A DNA stretch of 64,000 nt. Origin: Eucommia ulmoides (taxonomy: Eukaryota; Streptophyta; Magnoliopsida; Garryales; Eucommiaceae). The notes beneath the pieces were generated by a model. It saw nothing but the letters and a program-made list of their open reading frames with translations. It made no database searches and was not told where the DNA came from. Shown here one piece after another: positions 45,007-56,083 of the stretch. The stretch is from contig CM028330.1 in NCBI GenBank assembly GCA_016647705.1, positions 50,890,897 through 50,954,896 of the forward strand. Direction: 5' to 3'. A program made the position numbers and the translations under genes. The stretch's first letter is position 1. The number at the start of each line of letters is the position of its first letter.

Positions 45007-46438
45007 TGATAGGTGGAATTTATCCATTTATTTCCAAACTGAATTTGATAGTTTTTTAGTATTTTTATAGTGTTTTAATTTGTTTTAATTAGTTTTTATT
45101 TGTTTTTGTACAAATTAGGTGTTTGGGACGAAAATGAGCTAAAACGGTTGAAAATCAAGCTAATCAGTGGAACGACAGTGGAAGAAAAGTGAAAAAAAAA
45201 AGTAAAAAAAACCAAATTCAGAAATGCAGATCCACCGCTGCAGCGGTGAAACAACATCGAGGTCAGAAAACCTCTACCTATCCACCCTTGCAGCGGTAGC
45301 CTTCACCGTTGTAGCGGTGAAAGAGCAGAAAGTCTTCTGCTTTACCACTGCTGCAGCAATTAAGCCACCACTACAGCAGTGAGCCTACCGACATCACCAC
45401 CGCTGCAGCGGTGAGCCCTGCACCTGTAAAGTATTTTTTTTTTTTAGATATTTTTAGATATTTTGTTCCTATTATTTCATCCCTCCTCTTCCATTTTCGA
45501 CCATAGAACCGGATAGAGACATTTTAGGGGAGATTTTGGTGAGCTTAACACAACCAAAGGAGAAGATCACATTTCCAAGAAGAGGGAATGATCTCGGAGT
45601 GATTTTAGCGTCGATTCTTTGGATAACGGTTAGTCTCTTTCGTTTCTTTCTTTATTTCTTAATTTTGGTAGTTTGTTTGAGCATGTTTAGCTCGTTTGTC
45701 AATGTATATGTGGTTATGACCATTAGCTAAACATAGATTATCTATGAGATTAATATAGTTTATGAAAATGTTTGTTTGAGTTGTGTTTCATTAACGGTTG
45801 TTCTTCGTTATTCAATTGTGTTTACCGTTCTTTAATTTTTTTTATATGCTTGTTATGATATACTGAGAAATCCAGGTTTGACACTTGGGATAGGTAACCC
45901 TGGATTTAGACTAGGGTTTAAATACAATGCGACGATCTAATGACCCGGGAGGGCATTAGAAAGTGTGTAATCCATGACGTTGGGGTGAGACTCATGTGAC
46001 TATGTGTTATATAGACACTAGAGGGGGACTTCGGCATTGACACGAAGTCACATATTCATTCACTTTATACTCGGGAGAGAGAGTGAATGAGTTTACAATA
46101 TCGAGATCGTCTGATCGGTAGAATATCGTTAATGTAAATTAGACGAAATCAAACACATTTAAGTAAATGAAGTTAATCCCTAGATAATCCATTCCCCTAA
46201 ACGTCTCATATTAGTATTATAATATAATTAGTTTAATTAGTTAATTCGATTAGTATTTTATATTTATAAACAAAAACCTATTTTTTATCGCCTAAATAAA
46301 GTTAGGTTATGATAATCGCGGTACTTAACGATAATCTAATCCAATCCCTATGGATACGATAACCCTTACTCTTCCCATTCTATTAAAACTTGACTTGTAC
46401 ACTTGCAGCGAAAGTAACGATGTAATATTTCGCTACCA
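45007..46438 (+). repeat. B1 second LTR, complete
   Basis: TGATAGGTGGAATTTATCC to TTTCGCTACCA, 1,432 bp. It carries a cluster of CACCGCTGCAGCGGTG-type palindromes at 45231-45415 and a conserved 64-codon frame at 45536-45730, present also in the third LTR and discussed under findings. Confidence 0.9.
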
Positions 46439-46444
46439 AGTTTT

Positions 46445-46462
46445 TGGCACCGTTGTTAGGGA
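46445..46462 (+). other. B1 primer binding site
   Basis: TGGCACCGTTGTTAGGGA is a lightly decayed TGGCGCCGTTGCCGGGGA, the tRNA-Asp-type PBS of Athila elements. It is 6 bases after the LTR. Confidence 0.75.
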
Positions 46463-46578
46463 TTGGTTTTTAGATTGTTGTTACTATTGTGAGTAAATAA
46501 CTTGATTTTAATTTAGGCATTTAGTTTGTTTATAATTTTTTTCATTTTAGTTTTGTTTGTTTTACGAGGTGCTTGAAG

Positions 46579-47552
46579 ATGGATCATCAACAAGTCCTCA
46601 TGTATTTTTGTCAACGAGATTCCAAGCCGTTTTATTGTGCTTGGGATAGATACAAGGAATTGCTATTCTAGTTCCCCAATCATCGTTTCTCGAGGGAGTA
46701 TCAATTACTGAACTTCTTTGACGGGTTATTAGCTGCAACAAGAACTTGGGTGGAAAGAAGAAACGGTGCCACCTCTTTCAACCAACTAATCGCGGATGAA
46801 GCCTATTGGTTGTTGAAAGACATGGACGAGTTTGATTTTTAGAGTTGGAATTATTCAACAAGCTACAAACGCTTGAGGGATAGTTTCACCATTTCGGTGC
46901 TATAGATTGACACCCCGGAGCAACATGTAGAGTCTTCTCCCACCCTGGAAAAAATGTTCGCTGAATTTACGGGGGAGACTCAGGCGTTCTAGAGGAAAAT
47001 GAATGACCGACTCAATGAGCATGAGAATCGTCTTGACAAAATTGAGACGATCTGTGCTGAAATTGATAAGACTCAAATCGGTCAACTTGTTAACTTCATT
47101 GAGGCCAAGGCAAAAATAGTGGCACTGAGAGATACACAAATTGCATTCGAATATAAAATCCACCTTGAGAAACCGGATACGAACATGAGGAACTTGGGTG
47201 CGTTTAACGATGATTATTCAAATGAGATGAAAATCCAAGCATGGATCGACGATTGTGATTCTTCATCATTTGAGATCCAATATTGATGTCGCCACCGATC
47301 CAAGATGATTATATCTATGAGGATCCAATGTGGCTTAATTGTCCTCCATCACCTTTTGCAATGTTCATTCAGGCCAACCGAGCACATGAGATGGAAACGA
47401 GTCTTGTTGAAAGTTCGAGCCAAGCAATGCCATATTTCGCCAAGCTTGAGGGCGTTCTGAATCAAGACCCATATGTGGTATTGTATGATACTTACTATGG
47501 GCAGAAACCACTCTTTGACGAGCCCTTCTCCATGTCAATCCGAGGACATTAA
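46579..47552 (+). pseudogene. B1 gag-like remnant
   Basis: The ATG at 46579 starts MDHQQVLMYFCQRDSKPFYC. Then come WDRYKELLF and FPNHRFSREYQLLNFFDGLL and AATRTWVERRNGATSFNQLI, ending DEAYWLLKDMDEFDF. This order resembles the capsid portion of Athila gag (WERFKDLL, GL-AATR, EA-ELIE-MA-NNY). Four in-frame stops occur before 46996. From 46999 the frame is open for 95 codons with coiled-coil-like NDRLNEHENRLDKIET and VALRDTQIAF. The last part, 47283-47552, is in another frame. No zinc knuckle or pol follows. Confidence 0.65.
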
Positions 47553-49191
47553 ACCAAGCGCTTTTTGGGAGGCAACCCAAGTTTCAAAATAAATTAGAGT
47601 ATCACCGCCAACTTCATTCGAAGGCGTGATTGTCTCGCCTCCTAGGTACGTGTTCTAAACCCCTTTCGTCGACATGCTATATTTCAATTGTTGAGAACAA
47701 TGATTAGGTCATTGTGGACACCGACCGTTTTAAGTTTGGGGGGGGGGGGGGGGGGATGTTTAATATGTTTAGTATGTATGCTTTTTGTTAGTTATGTAGT
47801 TTAAATTTAATTGTTGTCAGTTGCGTAGTTTTAGTTAAACGATTTGCATGTTTGTTTGTTTGTGTAATATGTTTGTGTTTGTTGTAGTTGTTGTGCATGT
47901 GTTGAGTTTTTGAGTTCGTCTGGGCCATTATCTGATAATGATATTATCCCCTGGTTGTTCATCGAGGTCAAGGGTAATGCCCATTCATGTGTGTTCTGTG
48001 TGCTTGACATGTTGTTTTAGTAAACGTTATTGTGGATCCTACTTGCACGAGCACGTAAACTCAATGTATAACTTTCTAATTGATTTAACGCCGATTATCC
48101 GTTAGCCAAGTTCATGACAATGGGGATTCTAGAACCAGATTTGGGAAAAATTCGAGGCAAAATCCTAGGTGAGGTAGTTCAGGAGATATTATTTAGACAT
48201 TCATTTTGATTGCTTGAACCTTTAAAGCTTACCTTGTTATATGTTTATCCCTCGTTACCTTGTCGAAGCCAGAAAGCCGTTTCAATTTCGAACACGTAAC
48301 TAATACCCTGGCTAATTAAATTCTTTCCAAACCACTATTGCTAAACCTAAGGCACAAATTTGAGTGAAATCAAGTGAGAGTTTATTTATGCTACTTGAAG
48401 TGAGCGATAGGGTTTTGGGCGAACTATTGATTGGTTCGATATTCGAGTACTCACTTGTCATTTTTCTATCGTATTTCTGCACCAGTGAAATTGTATGAAT
48501 CGAATAAGTTTGGGGGTGTATTTGATGAAAACAGAAAGAAAGAGAAAATCATGTGTATATACGGTTTTATTTTTCTTTGTTTTGACAAGTGAGTACTAAG
48601 TTTTAAACAGCTAGTTCGGGATTGTTTCGAGTTTATCTTTGGGGTTATGAGTGTGAGTGAGCCAAGCATGTGCCCCTAGTATCGTTAAGTTAATAACGTT
48701 AACCTGTTTTCTATTCTTGATATACCTTTGGCCATTTTCCAAAAACCGAATCAAGTCTTATTGATTTTTTTGAATTTCTGAGCCTACATTAGTGGAAAAT
48801 GGAACCCTGTTAGGCATATGGATTTCCTATACCTTATTGGTTTTAGTCATGAGCTTTATTGGTGGATAATCTAATCTGATCGGTGGATATTAATATAATT
48901 AAGTTTTCGCACACACACTTTGACAGGATCTAGAATGACGCTTACTATTATTGAATGTTGAATTCTAGAACACCACATAGTGCGTTTTACACTTGAAATC
49001 GATATACTTGGGGGCCGATGAGGGAAAAACGTTTGGCCGGTTAGATGAAATTCAAAACTTGCACGTTATTGTTTTGTAGTTTGTTTGTGTTTTTTGTTGA
49101 GTATTTAGATTCGGTAATTAGTTGTGGTAGTTTCATATATTGTATGGGTATTTTGCTCGAGGATTATCAAAATTCTAAGTTTGGGGGTATT
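47553..49191 (+). other. B1 internal non-coding region
   Basis: No gene. It contains an 18-base G run at 47738-47755 and Athila-type AAGTTTGGGGGTATT at the end (49178-49191). The 3' 847 bp are duplicated at 44159-45006. Confidence 0.7.
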
Positions 49192-50608
49192 TGATAGGTG
49201 GAATTTATCCATTTATTTCCAAACTGAATTTGGTAGTTTTTGAGTATTTTTATAGTGTTTTAATTTGTTTTAATTAGTTTTTATTTGTTTTTGTATAAAT
49301 CAGGTGTTTGGGACGAAAAAGAGCTAAAACGGTTGAAAATCAAGCTAATCAGTGGAACGGCGGTGGAAGAACGATGAAAAAATGAGTAAAAGACCAAATT
49401 CAGAAATGCAGACCCACCGCTGCAGCTGTGAAATAACAGAGAGGTCAGAAAACCTCTGCTTGTCCATCGCTGCATCGGTAAAAGAGTAGAAAGTCTTCCA
49501 TTTTACCACTGTTGCAGCGATCAAGCCACCGCTGCTGCGGTGAGCCTGTCGACATCACCACTGCTGCAGCGGTGATTTCCATCACTGCAACGATGAGCCC
49601 TGCACCTGTAAAGTATTTCTTTTTTAGATATTTTTAAATATTTTGTTCCCATTATTTCATCCCTCCTCTTCCATTTTCAACCATAGAACCGGATAGAGAC
49701 ATTTTAGGGGAGATTTTGGTGAGCTCAACACAACCAAATGAGAAGATCATATTTCCAAGAAGAGGGAACGATCTCGGAGCGATTTTAGCGTCGATTCTTT
49801 GGATAACGGCTAGTCTCTTTCGTTTCTCTATTTATTTCTTAACTTTGGTAGTTTGTTTGAGCATGTTTATCTCATTTGTCAATGTATATGTGGTTATGAC
49901 CATTAGCTAAACATGAATTTTCTATGAGATTACTATAGTTTATGAAAATGTTGTTTGTTTTAATTGTGTTTCGTTAACGGTTGTTCTTTGTTATTCGATT
50001 GTGTTTACCGTTCTTTAATTTCATTTATATGCTTGTTATGATATACTGAGAAATCCTGGTTTGACACTCGGGAGAGGTAACCCCAGATTCAGACTAAGGT
50101 TTAAATACAACGGGACGATCTAATGACCTGGGAGGGCATTAGAAAGTGTGCAATCCATGACGTTGGGGCGAGACTCATATGACTATATGTTATATAGACG
50201 CTAGATGGGGACTTCAGTGTTGACGCTCACATATTCATTCACTTTACACTCGGGAGAGGGAGTGAGTGAATTTACGATACCGAGATTATCGGATAGGTAG
50301 AATACCGTTAATGTAAATTAGACGAAATCGAGCACATTTAAGTAAATGAAGTTAATCCCTAGATAATCCATTCCCCTAAACATCTCATATTAGTATTATA
50401 GTATACTTGGTTAATTAGATTAGTATTTTATATTTATAAACAAAAACCTATTTTTATCGCCTAAATAAAGTTAGGTTACGACAATCGCGGTATTTATCGA
50501 TAATCTAATCTAATCCCTATGGATACGACAACCCTTACTCTTTCCACTCTACTAAAACTTAATCCGTACACTTGCGGTGAAAGTAGAGACGTAATATTCC
50601 GCTACTAG
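49192..50608 (+). repeat. B1 third LTR, complete
   Basis: TGATAGGTGGAATTTATCC to TTCCGCTACTA, 1,417 bp. The terminal CA is mutated to TA. It abuts GGGGCAAC and the 3' LTR of element B. Confidence 0.9.
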
Positions 50609-50616
50609 GGGCAACT

Positions 50617-51344
50617 GATGTGGGTAAAATTGGACCTGTTCCACGTGTTCGCTACCTGGACCGACTCTGCCATGTCTTCGGCGCCACGCTAACAACGACC
50701 TAATTAGCCCAATGAATAGGCAGCCCGGGGCACCTACTCAGGTTGATAAGCATGAAGCATTTGGGTCGGTATGTTGACTCTGGCCTTTCACCTCGGAAAC
50801 CCGGGCCGACCAGTATCTCTTAAACGATCTTGGCCCATGGGCTTCTCCAACAACAGTATAAAGGCCCAAGGCCAAGGCCCATAGCTCTAATCCTCTGTGT
50901 TCCTCACGCGCCTGACTGGTTAGCGTTAAACCGAACTTAAGACCCTAATCTTACGGAACGCTAATCACTCATCTGCCTATAAATATGAGGCTTCACCAAC
51001 ACATTAAAAGGAAACGAATACCTGCTATAGATCCCCTAACAGGTTGAGGTAACAGCTCTCATCCGAATGACCTAATTTCTCTCCCCCGAGCTCTTACTCT
51101 CACGCTAGAAGGGACACGGCGGGAACAACCCTCGGCCCATCCTGTGTGCAGGTGACAGATCGGAGCTTAGCCCGGACAACGGCTCAGATAATAAGACACC
51201 GGCTAGGACGACAAGCCAGACAACGGCTGTTCAGCTCGGATCTAGGACTCCAGTGAGGATGAGGATCAACTCCAGGTCGACTGCAACTCCACTCGAAGGG
51301 CGGCCATACCATACTACTAGTCGAACTAATTTCCAACACCAACA
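50617..51344 (+). repeat. Element B 3' LTR
   Basis: TGATGTGGGTAAAATTGGACC to AACACCAACA, 728 bp, followed by the ATATT target duplication. The TATA box equivalent is CTATAAATATGAGG at 50978. Confidence 0.95.
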
Positions 51345-51389
51345 ATATTATTTTATTAGGAGTAGTGTGGTAGTGATATTTTTTTTTTT

Positions 51390-51668
51390 TGAAATTTAAA
51401 TATTTCATATAAACAATAATTTTGAGAAACATAATAAAAGAGTTGTTTACACAATAAATATTATTTTAAAATTTATTTACTGACAACGAGTGACTTTCAA
51501 CTTATTTACACAACCCAAGTTACTCGAGGTTGCTAATCCCGGGTACAAAAAATTAATATTTTTGTATACCCCGTGTTGACAACACCGGGTATACATATAC
51601 ATATTTTTTTTATTTAAAAAATTAGATAAATCCCGGGTACATTTTGAACAAATTTTTGTAGGTCACAA

Positions 51669-51699
<31 letters not shown>

Positions 51700-52320
51700 A
51701 GGGGGAAGAAAGGGAGGGAGGAGAGAGAAAGAATCAGGGTGTCTGAGAGAGAGAGAATCATGTGGTGTGGGGCCCCCTCTTTTTCCCATGTGTTTGTGTG
51801 TGCCGAGGGAGAGAGAGAAGAGAGAGTGGGGGAGTGGGACCATTTAGTACACATTATTTATTTTATTCTTTAATTTTATTTCCATGTTTCTAAGAATGTA
51901 AACAAAAATACTAATTAGATTATACCGCATTTATATTTCTATTCTTACAAAAATAAGAAAGAGAGGAATGGTAAAAAGAAAAACCTAAACAGCATCTCAT
52001 TCTACTTTTAATTAAAGGAAAACTCAAATTTCATTCAAAATAATATACATAAAATATATGAACCCCGGGTCTAATTTTTTGAATAAAAAAACATATATAT
52101 GTATACCCTGTGTTGTTAACACCAAATATACGAAAATATGAATTTTTGTATCCGGGGTTGGCAACCCCAGATATAAACTTGGGGTTGCCAACTCCGGATA
52201 ACTTGGATTGTGTAAATAAGTTGAAAGTTATTTGTTATTAATAAATAAGTTTTAAAATAACATTTATCGTGTAAACAATTCAATAATAAAATATATTTAT
52301 CAAAAAATAAAAAAGTAATT
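51390..52320. mobile_element. Foldback-type element with ~230-bp inverted arms
   Basis: The left arm (about 51418-51650) is the imperfect reverse complement of the right arm (about 52050-52320). Shared blocks are GACTTTCAACTTATTTACACAA (51490; reverse at 52208), AAGTTACTCGAGGTTGC against AAGTTATCCGGAGTTGG, TCCCGGGTACAAAAA against CCCCGGATACAAAAA, and GGGTATACATATACAT against GGGTATACATATATAT. The loop carries a (GA)n-(G)n run at 51669-51700. The right arm has an extra copy of the GGGGTTGCCAACTCCGG segment. Outer borders are approximate because the ends are AT-rich. No ORF; a MULE-type foldback MITE is the likeliest class. Confidence 0.7.
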
Positions 52321-52658
52321 TTGAAGAGCAGTAAATTGCAATTTGTAAGGTTGAAGAAGACGGTGCAATTTTCTTCTGAATGATTAACAGCGTGATTACA
52401 CGCGCACTGGAAACGCGTGGGAGGTACAATGATTGGAGTGTTTTTGTTGCAACTACTTGAAAGGAAGGGGCTGTACTGAAGTAGAAAAAAAATGAGGAAA
52501 GAGAGATAGAGAGAGAAACGACAAGTATTCCCACAGACACGGCCACCGCCACGAAGTGTCCTCCAAGTTTCTCCAAACAGCTCGTGTCCACCGGAAGACA
52601 AATATTCATTTTGTATTATTCAACGGGTTCTTATTAGGAAAATTATTAAATTATACTT

Positions 52659-53695
52659 AAAGGTATCTATTATTTATCCCATGTGTCATTTTGTCCAAAA
52701 TTAAATTTTTTCTTTAACATTTTATCAATATTAGTAAATTCTTTTATTTATTTATTTTTTTTTTTTATTTTTTTTATTTTTTTTTTTTTTGTTAAACACC
52801 ACTTACTTCTATTATAAATAAAAAATTAATAAATATTTTATTATAATGATATTTTAACACTTAATTATTTAAAAAAAATTAAATAATAAAAAACTATAAT
52901 ACATAAATAACTATTTAAATTTGTTACATATATATTTTTCTCTTTTAACTTTTACAGTAACATCCATATTATTACATCCCTAAAATCTAATCCTAATATA
53001 GTAAATCTTCTTTTCCTAATGTAATGAAATTTCTTCTCCTTCAAACACTCTGTCGTCTTCTCTTCTCCTCCTTCTTCCCCCCCTCCCCCTCTCTCTCTCT
53101 CTCCGATCTGTCGTCGGTGACGGATTTGATGTAGATACATCGCCAGTGATGAATTTGTAGGCCGTTGCGGCGACAATCCAGATCGGTCACTGCGACAGAT
53201 ATGCACCAGATCCGTCGCAGACAACGAGTCGGGAAAAGAGAGAGAAAGAAAGAGAAGCTCACCATCGACAAAGGTCTATGCTCCACATTGAGAAAGAGAG
53301 AAAGAGAGAGGAGAAGATAAGAAGAAGTTCGGTGGGGAAGGCATGAGAACAATGTTAGGTTTTATCATATTATTATTAATATTATTATTTTATCAAAGAA
53401 AATGGTGAGGATTCTGGCATGGATTTTGGCGGCAGCGAATGGAGTAGGTTACGGTGGCGGTGAGAGGGAGGGTGTGGTGGGGATAGAATTAAAAAATAGA
53501 GGTCAAAAATATATTTTTGAAAATAGAAATTTTAGTGAATTTTTAAAAAGTATGTAATAGAATTAAAAATAAAGGGCATTTATGTCTTTATAAAAAGAAA
53601 AGTGGTCAAAGGGATTGAATGATATTTGTCAAATGACAGGGAGAGTTTGTGATTTTAGACAAAATGACATGAGAGGTAAATGGTATAAACCCCTT
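52659..53695. mobile_element. TIR element with GC-richer core
   Basis: The left end AAAGGTATCTATTATTTATCC-CATGTGTCATTTTGTCCAAAA and the reverse complement of the right end, AAGGGGTTTATACCATTTACC-TCTCATGTCATTTTGTCTAAAA, correspond over about 45 bp. The core at 53039-53500 is GC-richer and gene-like in texture (CTGTCGTCTTCTC, GACGGATTTGATGTAG) but has no long frame. No target duplication was identified. It could be a MULE MITE or a gene-fragment carrier. Confidence 0.5.
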
Positions 53696-53862
53696 ATTTG
53701 TAATGTTCTCTCTCTCTAAATTTATCAAGTTAATTTTAACTAGTATAAATTTTATATACAATATTATAATTAATATTAACTAACATATCGATAAAGGTTA
53801 AATAATAAATTATTCATATAATACATTACTCTTTTCGAAGAAGGAATTACCGAAAGTACTAA

Positions 53863-56019
53863 CAATGTGTTTGATTGAATAGAATGAAATCACAATTTCA
53901 CCTTCGATTCTTATTCCTTAGTTCAACCATCCAATGGAATCAAAAGTTTGATTTCATTGGAATTAAAATTGGTGGAATTGGATTTCATAATTCAAGGCAT
54001 TAATTTTTTTTTTTGTGGATTATACATAAAATATCTCACTTTATTTTGTCCTATAATTCTCAATTTGACAATGGCTTCAATATGTTGTATAAATTAATTT
54101 TTTCAATTTAGTCATATATTAATCTGAATGGAAAAAACTAAAAAAATATTTTCATTAAATGACAGGAACAAAATATTTTGTTCTTAATTTTATATTTTTA
54201 TTTTTGGAAAAAAAAATATTTTTTTAATATTCTATTTTTGTTTTGGGAATAGAAATATTTTTTTTTGGTTTTTTTAATCTCATTATTTTTTTGGATTATA
54301 AATATGTTTTTTCTTTCCACATTTCTATTTATGTTTCCTAAAAAAATATTTGTTTGTTCACAAATTTATATTCAAAAACAAAAATAAAAATTTGAAAGTG
54401 AAAAAATTAATTCATGTTCCCAAAATGAAAATATCAATTTGAGAACAAAAAATATGTTATTGTTAGTGAAATAGAAACAAAAATCTTGGAAAAAAAATAA
54501 TTTGTTTTCTTCAATCAAAAATAGAAATTTGAGAACTAGAAAAAAGAAATATAGGAAATGGAAGTAAAAAATCTAAAAAAAAGAAACTATTTTTCTATTC
54601 CTAAACAAAAATAAGTATTTGTGAAAAGAATATATATAGTTATGTTCCCAAAGCGAAAATAAAAATTTAAGAATAAAACAATTTTAGTTGGTAGATTTTA
54701 AATATTTTTTGCATGGAATGCTACTCATATATTGTTAATATCAAATTTTGGTTGACACTAGTGGTACGGCCCGGTCAGCCTTGGAGGGCTCCGGGATGGA
54801 GATATTTGGTCTGTGTAACTTCTTATCCGTAGAGAAACCCCTTGTAGGGAACGGGAGGGTCGATACCGAGAAGGGCCCGACAACCTTCTGAGCCGAGAAG
54901 GGGAGGAGCAAAATACTTCGTGATCCTTGAAGAGATGAACCAGCGTTTAAAATTGGGCAGTTCTCGGAAGAATGAGTGCTTGGAAACCTGCACAAAGTAC
55001 TAGTCGGGGTTTTCTCGGTGTATCTCCTCCGACGTGAGAATCAGCGTACGGGGGAATTTTTTTTTAATATAACTACCGAGAAGAGTGGAGAGTGAGTGTT
55101 GAGCAAGGTTCATATACCTTTGAGCAATTATATGCTCTCTTTTTTATAGGCAAGATGAAGATTAGTTTAGGGGCTAAGCATGAGTTTAATGTCCTCTCAA
55201 GATCACATCATGGTGTAAACTTTGCATGTAGCCAATGAAAATGTGCCAAGGGGCTCTTGTTTTGGCCATGTTTAGGAGATATTTAGGTTTAGGGAAGAGG
55301 GTCACAATGATGGTTATGGATATTTTAGGATATTTGGGAGATATTTTGGTTTAGGGAAGATAGTCACAATGATGATTATGGATATTTTAGGATATTTGGG
55401 AGATATTTTAGAATGTGTAAAAAGTGGAGAACCGAGCCAATTTGTGGACAAATTGAAGAAGGCATTACCCTGCTGAGGCCGAGATGAGGAGGTTAACTCT
55501 TGCCCTTTCTGGACGAACGGAGACGGGAAGGGCTGAGCATTGCTGCAACGGAGAACACCGAGATGGGGAGTGATCGCCCATCTCGGCGATGACTTGCTGG
55601 CTGTCTTGGAGAATGTTGAATCCTTTGGGGTGACTAGTACAGTTGAAGAGGTTTCTCTTCTCAGTGAATCTTCCATACTTAGCCTTTGATGTGCTATGAA
55701 TCTTATAGGGAATTGTGGACACGTGGCGGCCTTCGGTTAGTTGCATTGGAGTAGTCATTTTTACACTCATCATATATTGTAGTCACTTATTTAAATAAAT
55801 TATTATTAAGTATATATTATGAATGAATTTGATCTGAAAAGTCGAAATTAATATGTAAAAAAACATTATTCCATTTTATTTCTTTAAACATACAATTATA
55901 ATTAAACAAGTGAATTGAATAGTGATTCAATTAGTAAATCTATTTCATTCATTCCATCCTTTAATTCCTTCTTTTATTCTACTACATCCTGATTCCGTTC
56001 CATTAAACCAAACGAGCCG
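53863..56019. mobile_element. PIF/Harbinger-type element carrying a solo LTR
   Basis: TAA occurs at 53860-53862 and 56020-56022. The left terminus CAATGTGTTTGATTGAATAG and the reversed right terminus CGGCTCGTTTGGTTTAATGG match 11 of 20, and CCATTCCATT-like subterminal blocks match further in. The right terminus is clearly the same type as the MITE at 57269. The interior has GAGAACAAAAA-type repeats shared with that MITE. Without the nested LTR it would be about 1.1 kb; no transposase. Confidence 0.65.
54733..55772 (-). mobile_element. Solo LTR of the element A family
   Basis: Plus strand runs TGTTAATATCAAATTTTGG to TTACACTCATCA, flanked by TATAT on both sides (54728-54732 and 55773-55777). 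Read on the minus strand it begins TGATGAGTGTAAAAATGAC and ends like the element A LTR. TATAAAAAAGAGAGCAT on the minus strand at about 55148 is a TATA-like site. A 62-bp unit (anchors GGAGATATTT at 55275, 55337 and 55399) is repeated in tandem inside it. Confidence 0.85.
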
Positions 56020-56083
56020 TAAAAAAATCCATATAAATGAGATGAAAAATTTAAGAACAAAAAATAGACAACTATATGGTAAA

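Larger units (their letters stand above)
43865..50608 (+). mobile_element. Element B1: Athila-like non-autonomous element in tandem LTR array, nested in B
   Basis: Three LTR copies (43865-44158 partial, 45007-46438, 49192-50608) separate two internal regions (44157-45006 partial, 46439-49191). The arrangement is LTR-internal-LTR-internal-LTR, with about 3 kb deleted from within the first LTR to within the first internal region. Only a gag-like remnant is encoded. The target duplication is GGGGG/GGGGC, one mismatch. The family is related to A1 (shared LTR 3' end, PBS, gag remnant) but is distinct in its LTR 5' half. Confidence 0.85.
32363..51344 (+). mobile_element. Element B: full-length Tat-like Ty3/Gypsy retrotransposon with nested insertions
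   Basis: 18,982 bp between a left LTR (32363-33062) and right LTR (50617-51344), flanked by a perfect 5-bp duplication ATATT (32358-32362 and 51345-51349). The order is LTR, PBS, gag, protease, RT, RNase H, second RNase H, integrase, antisense ORF, polypurine tract, LTR. It holds a solo LTR in pol and element B1 inside the polypurine tract; without these it is about 11 kb. Many stops, often TAG where CAG or TGG is expected, make it inactive. It is related to element A along the whole polyprotein but has a different LTR. Confidence 0.95.

Noticed and set aside
54726-55780. 10-bp direct repeat CATATATTGT as a MULE-type target duplication
   Set aside because: The 5-bp TATAT within it, placed next to TG..CA termini, fits an LTR better, and the minus-strand start matches the element A LTR. 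The longer match is chance extension in AT-rich DNA.
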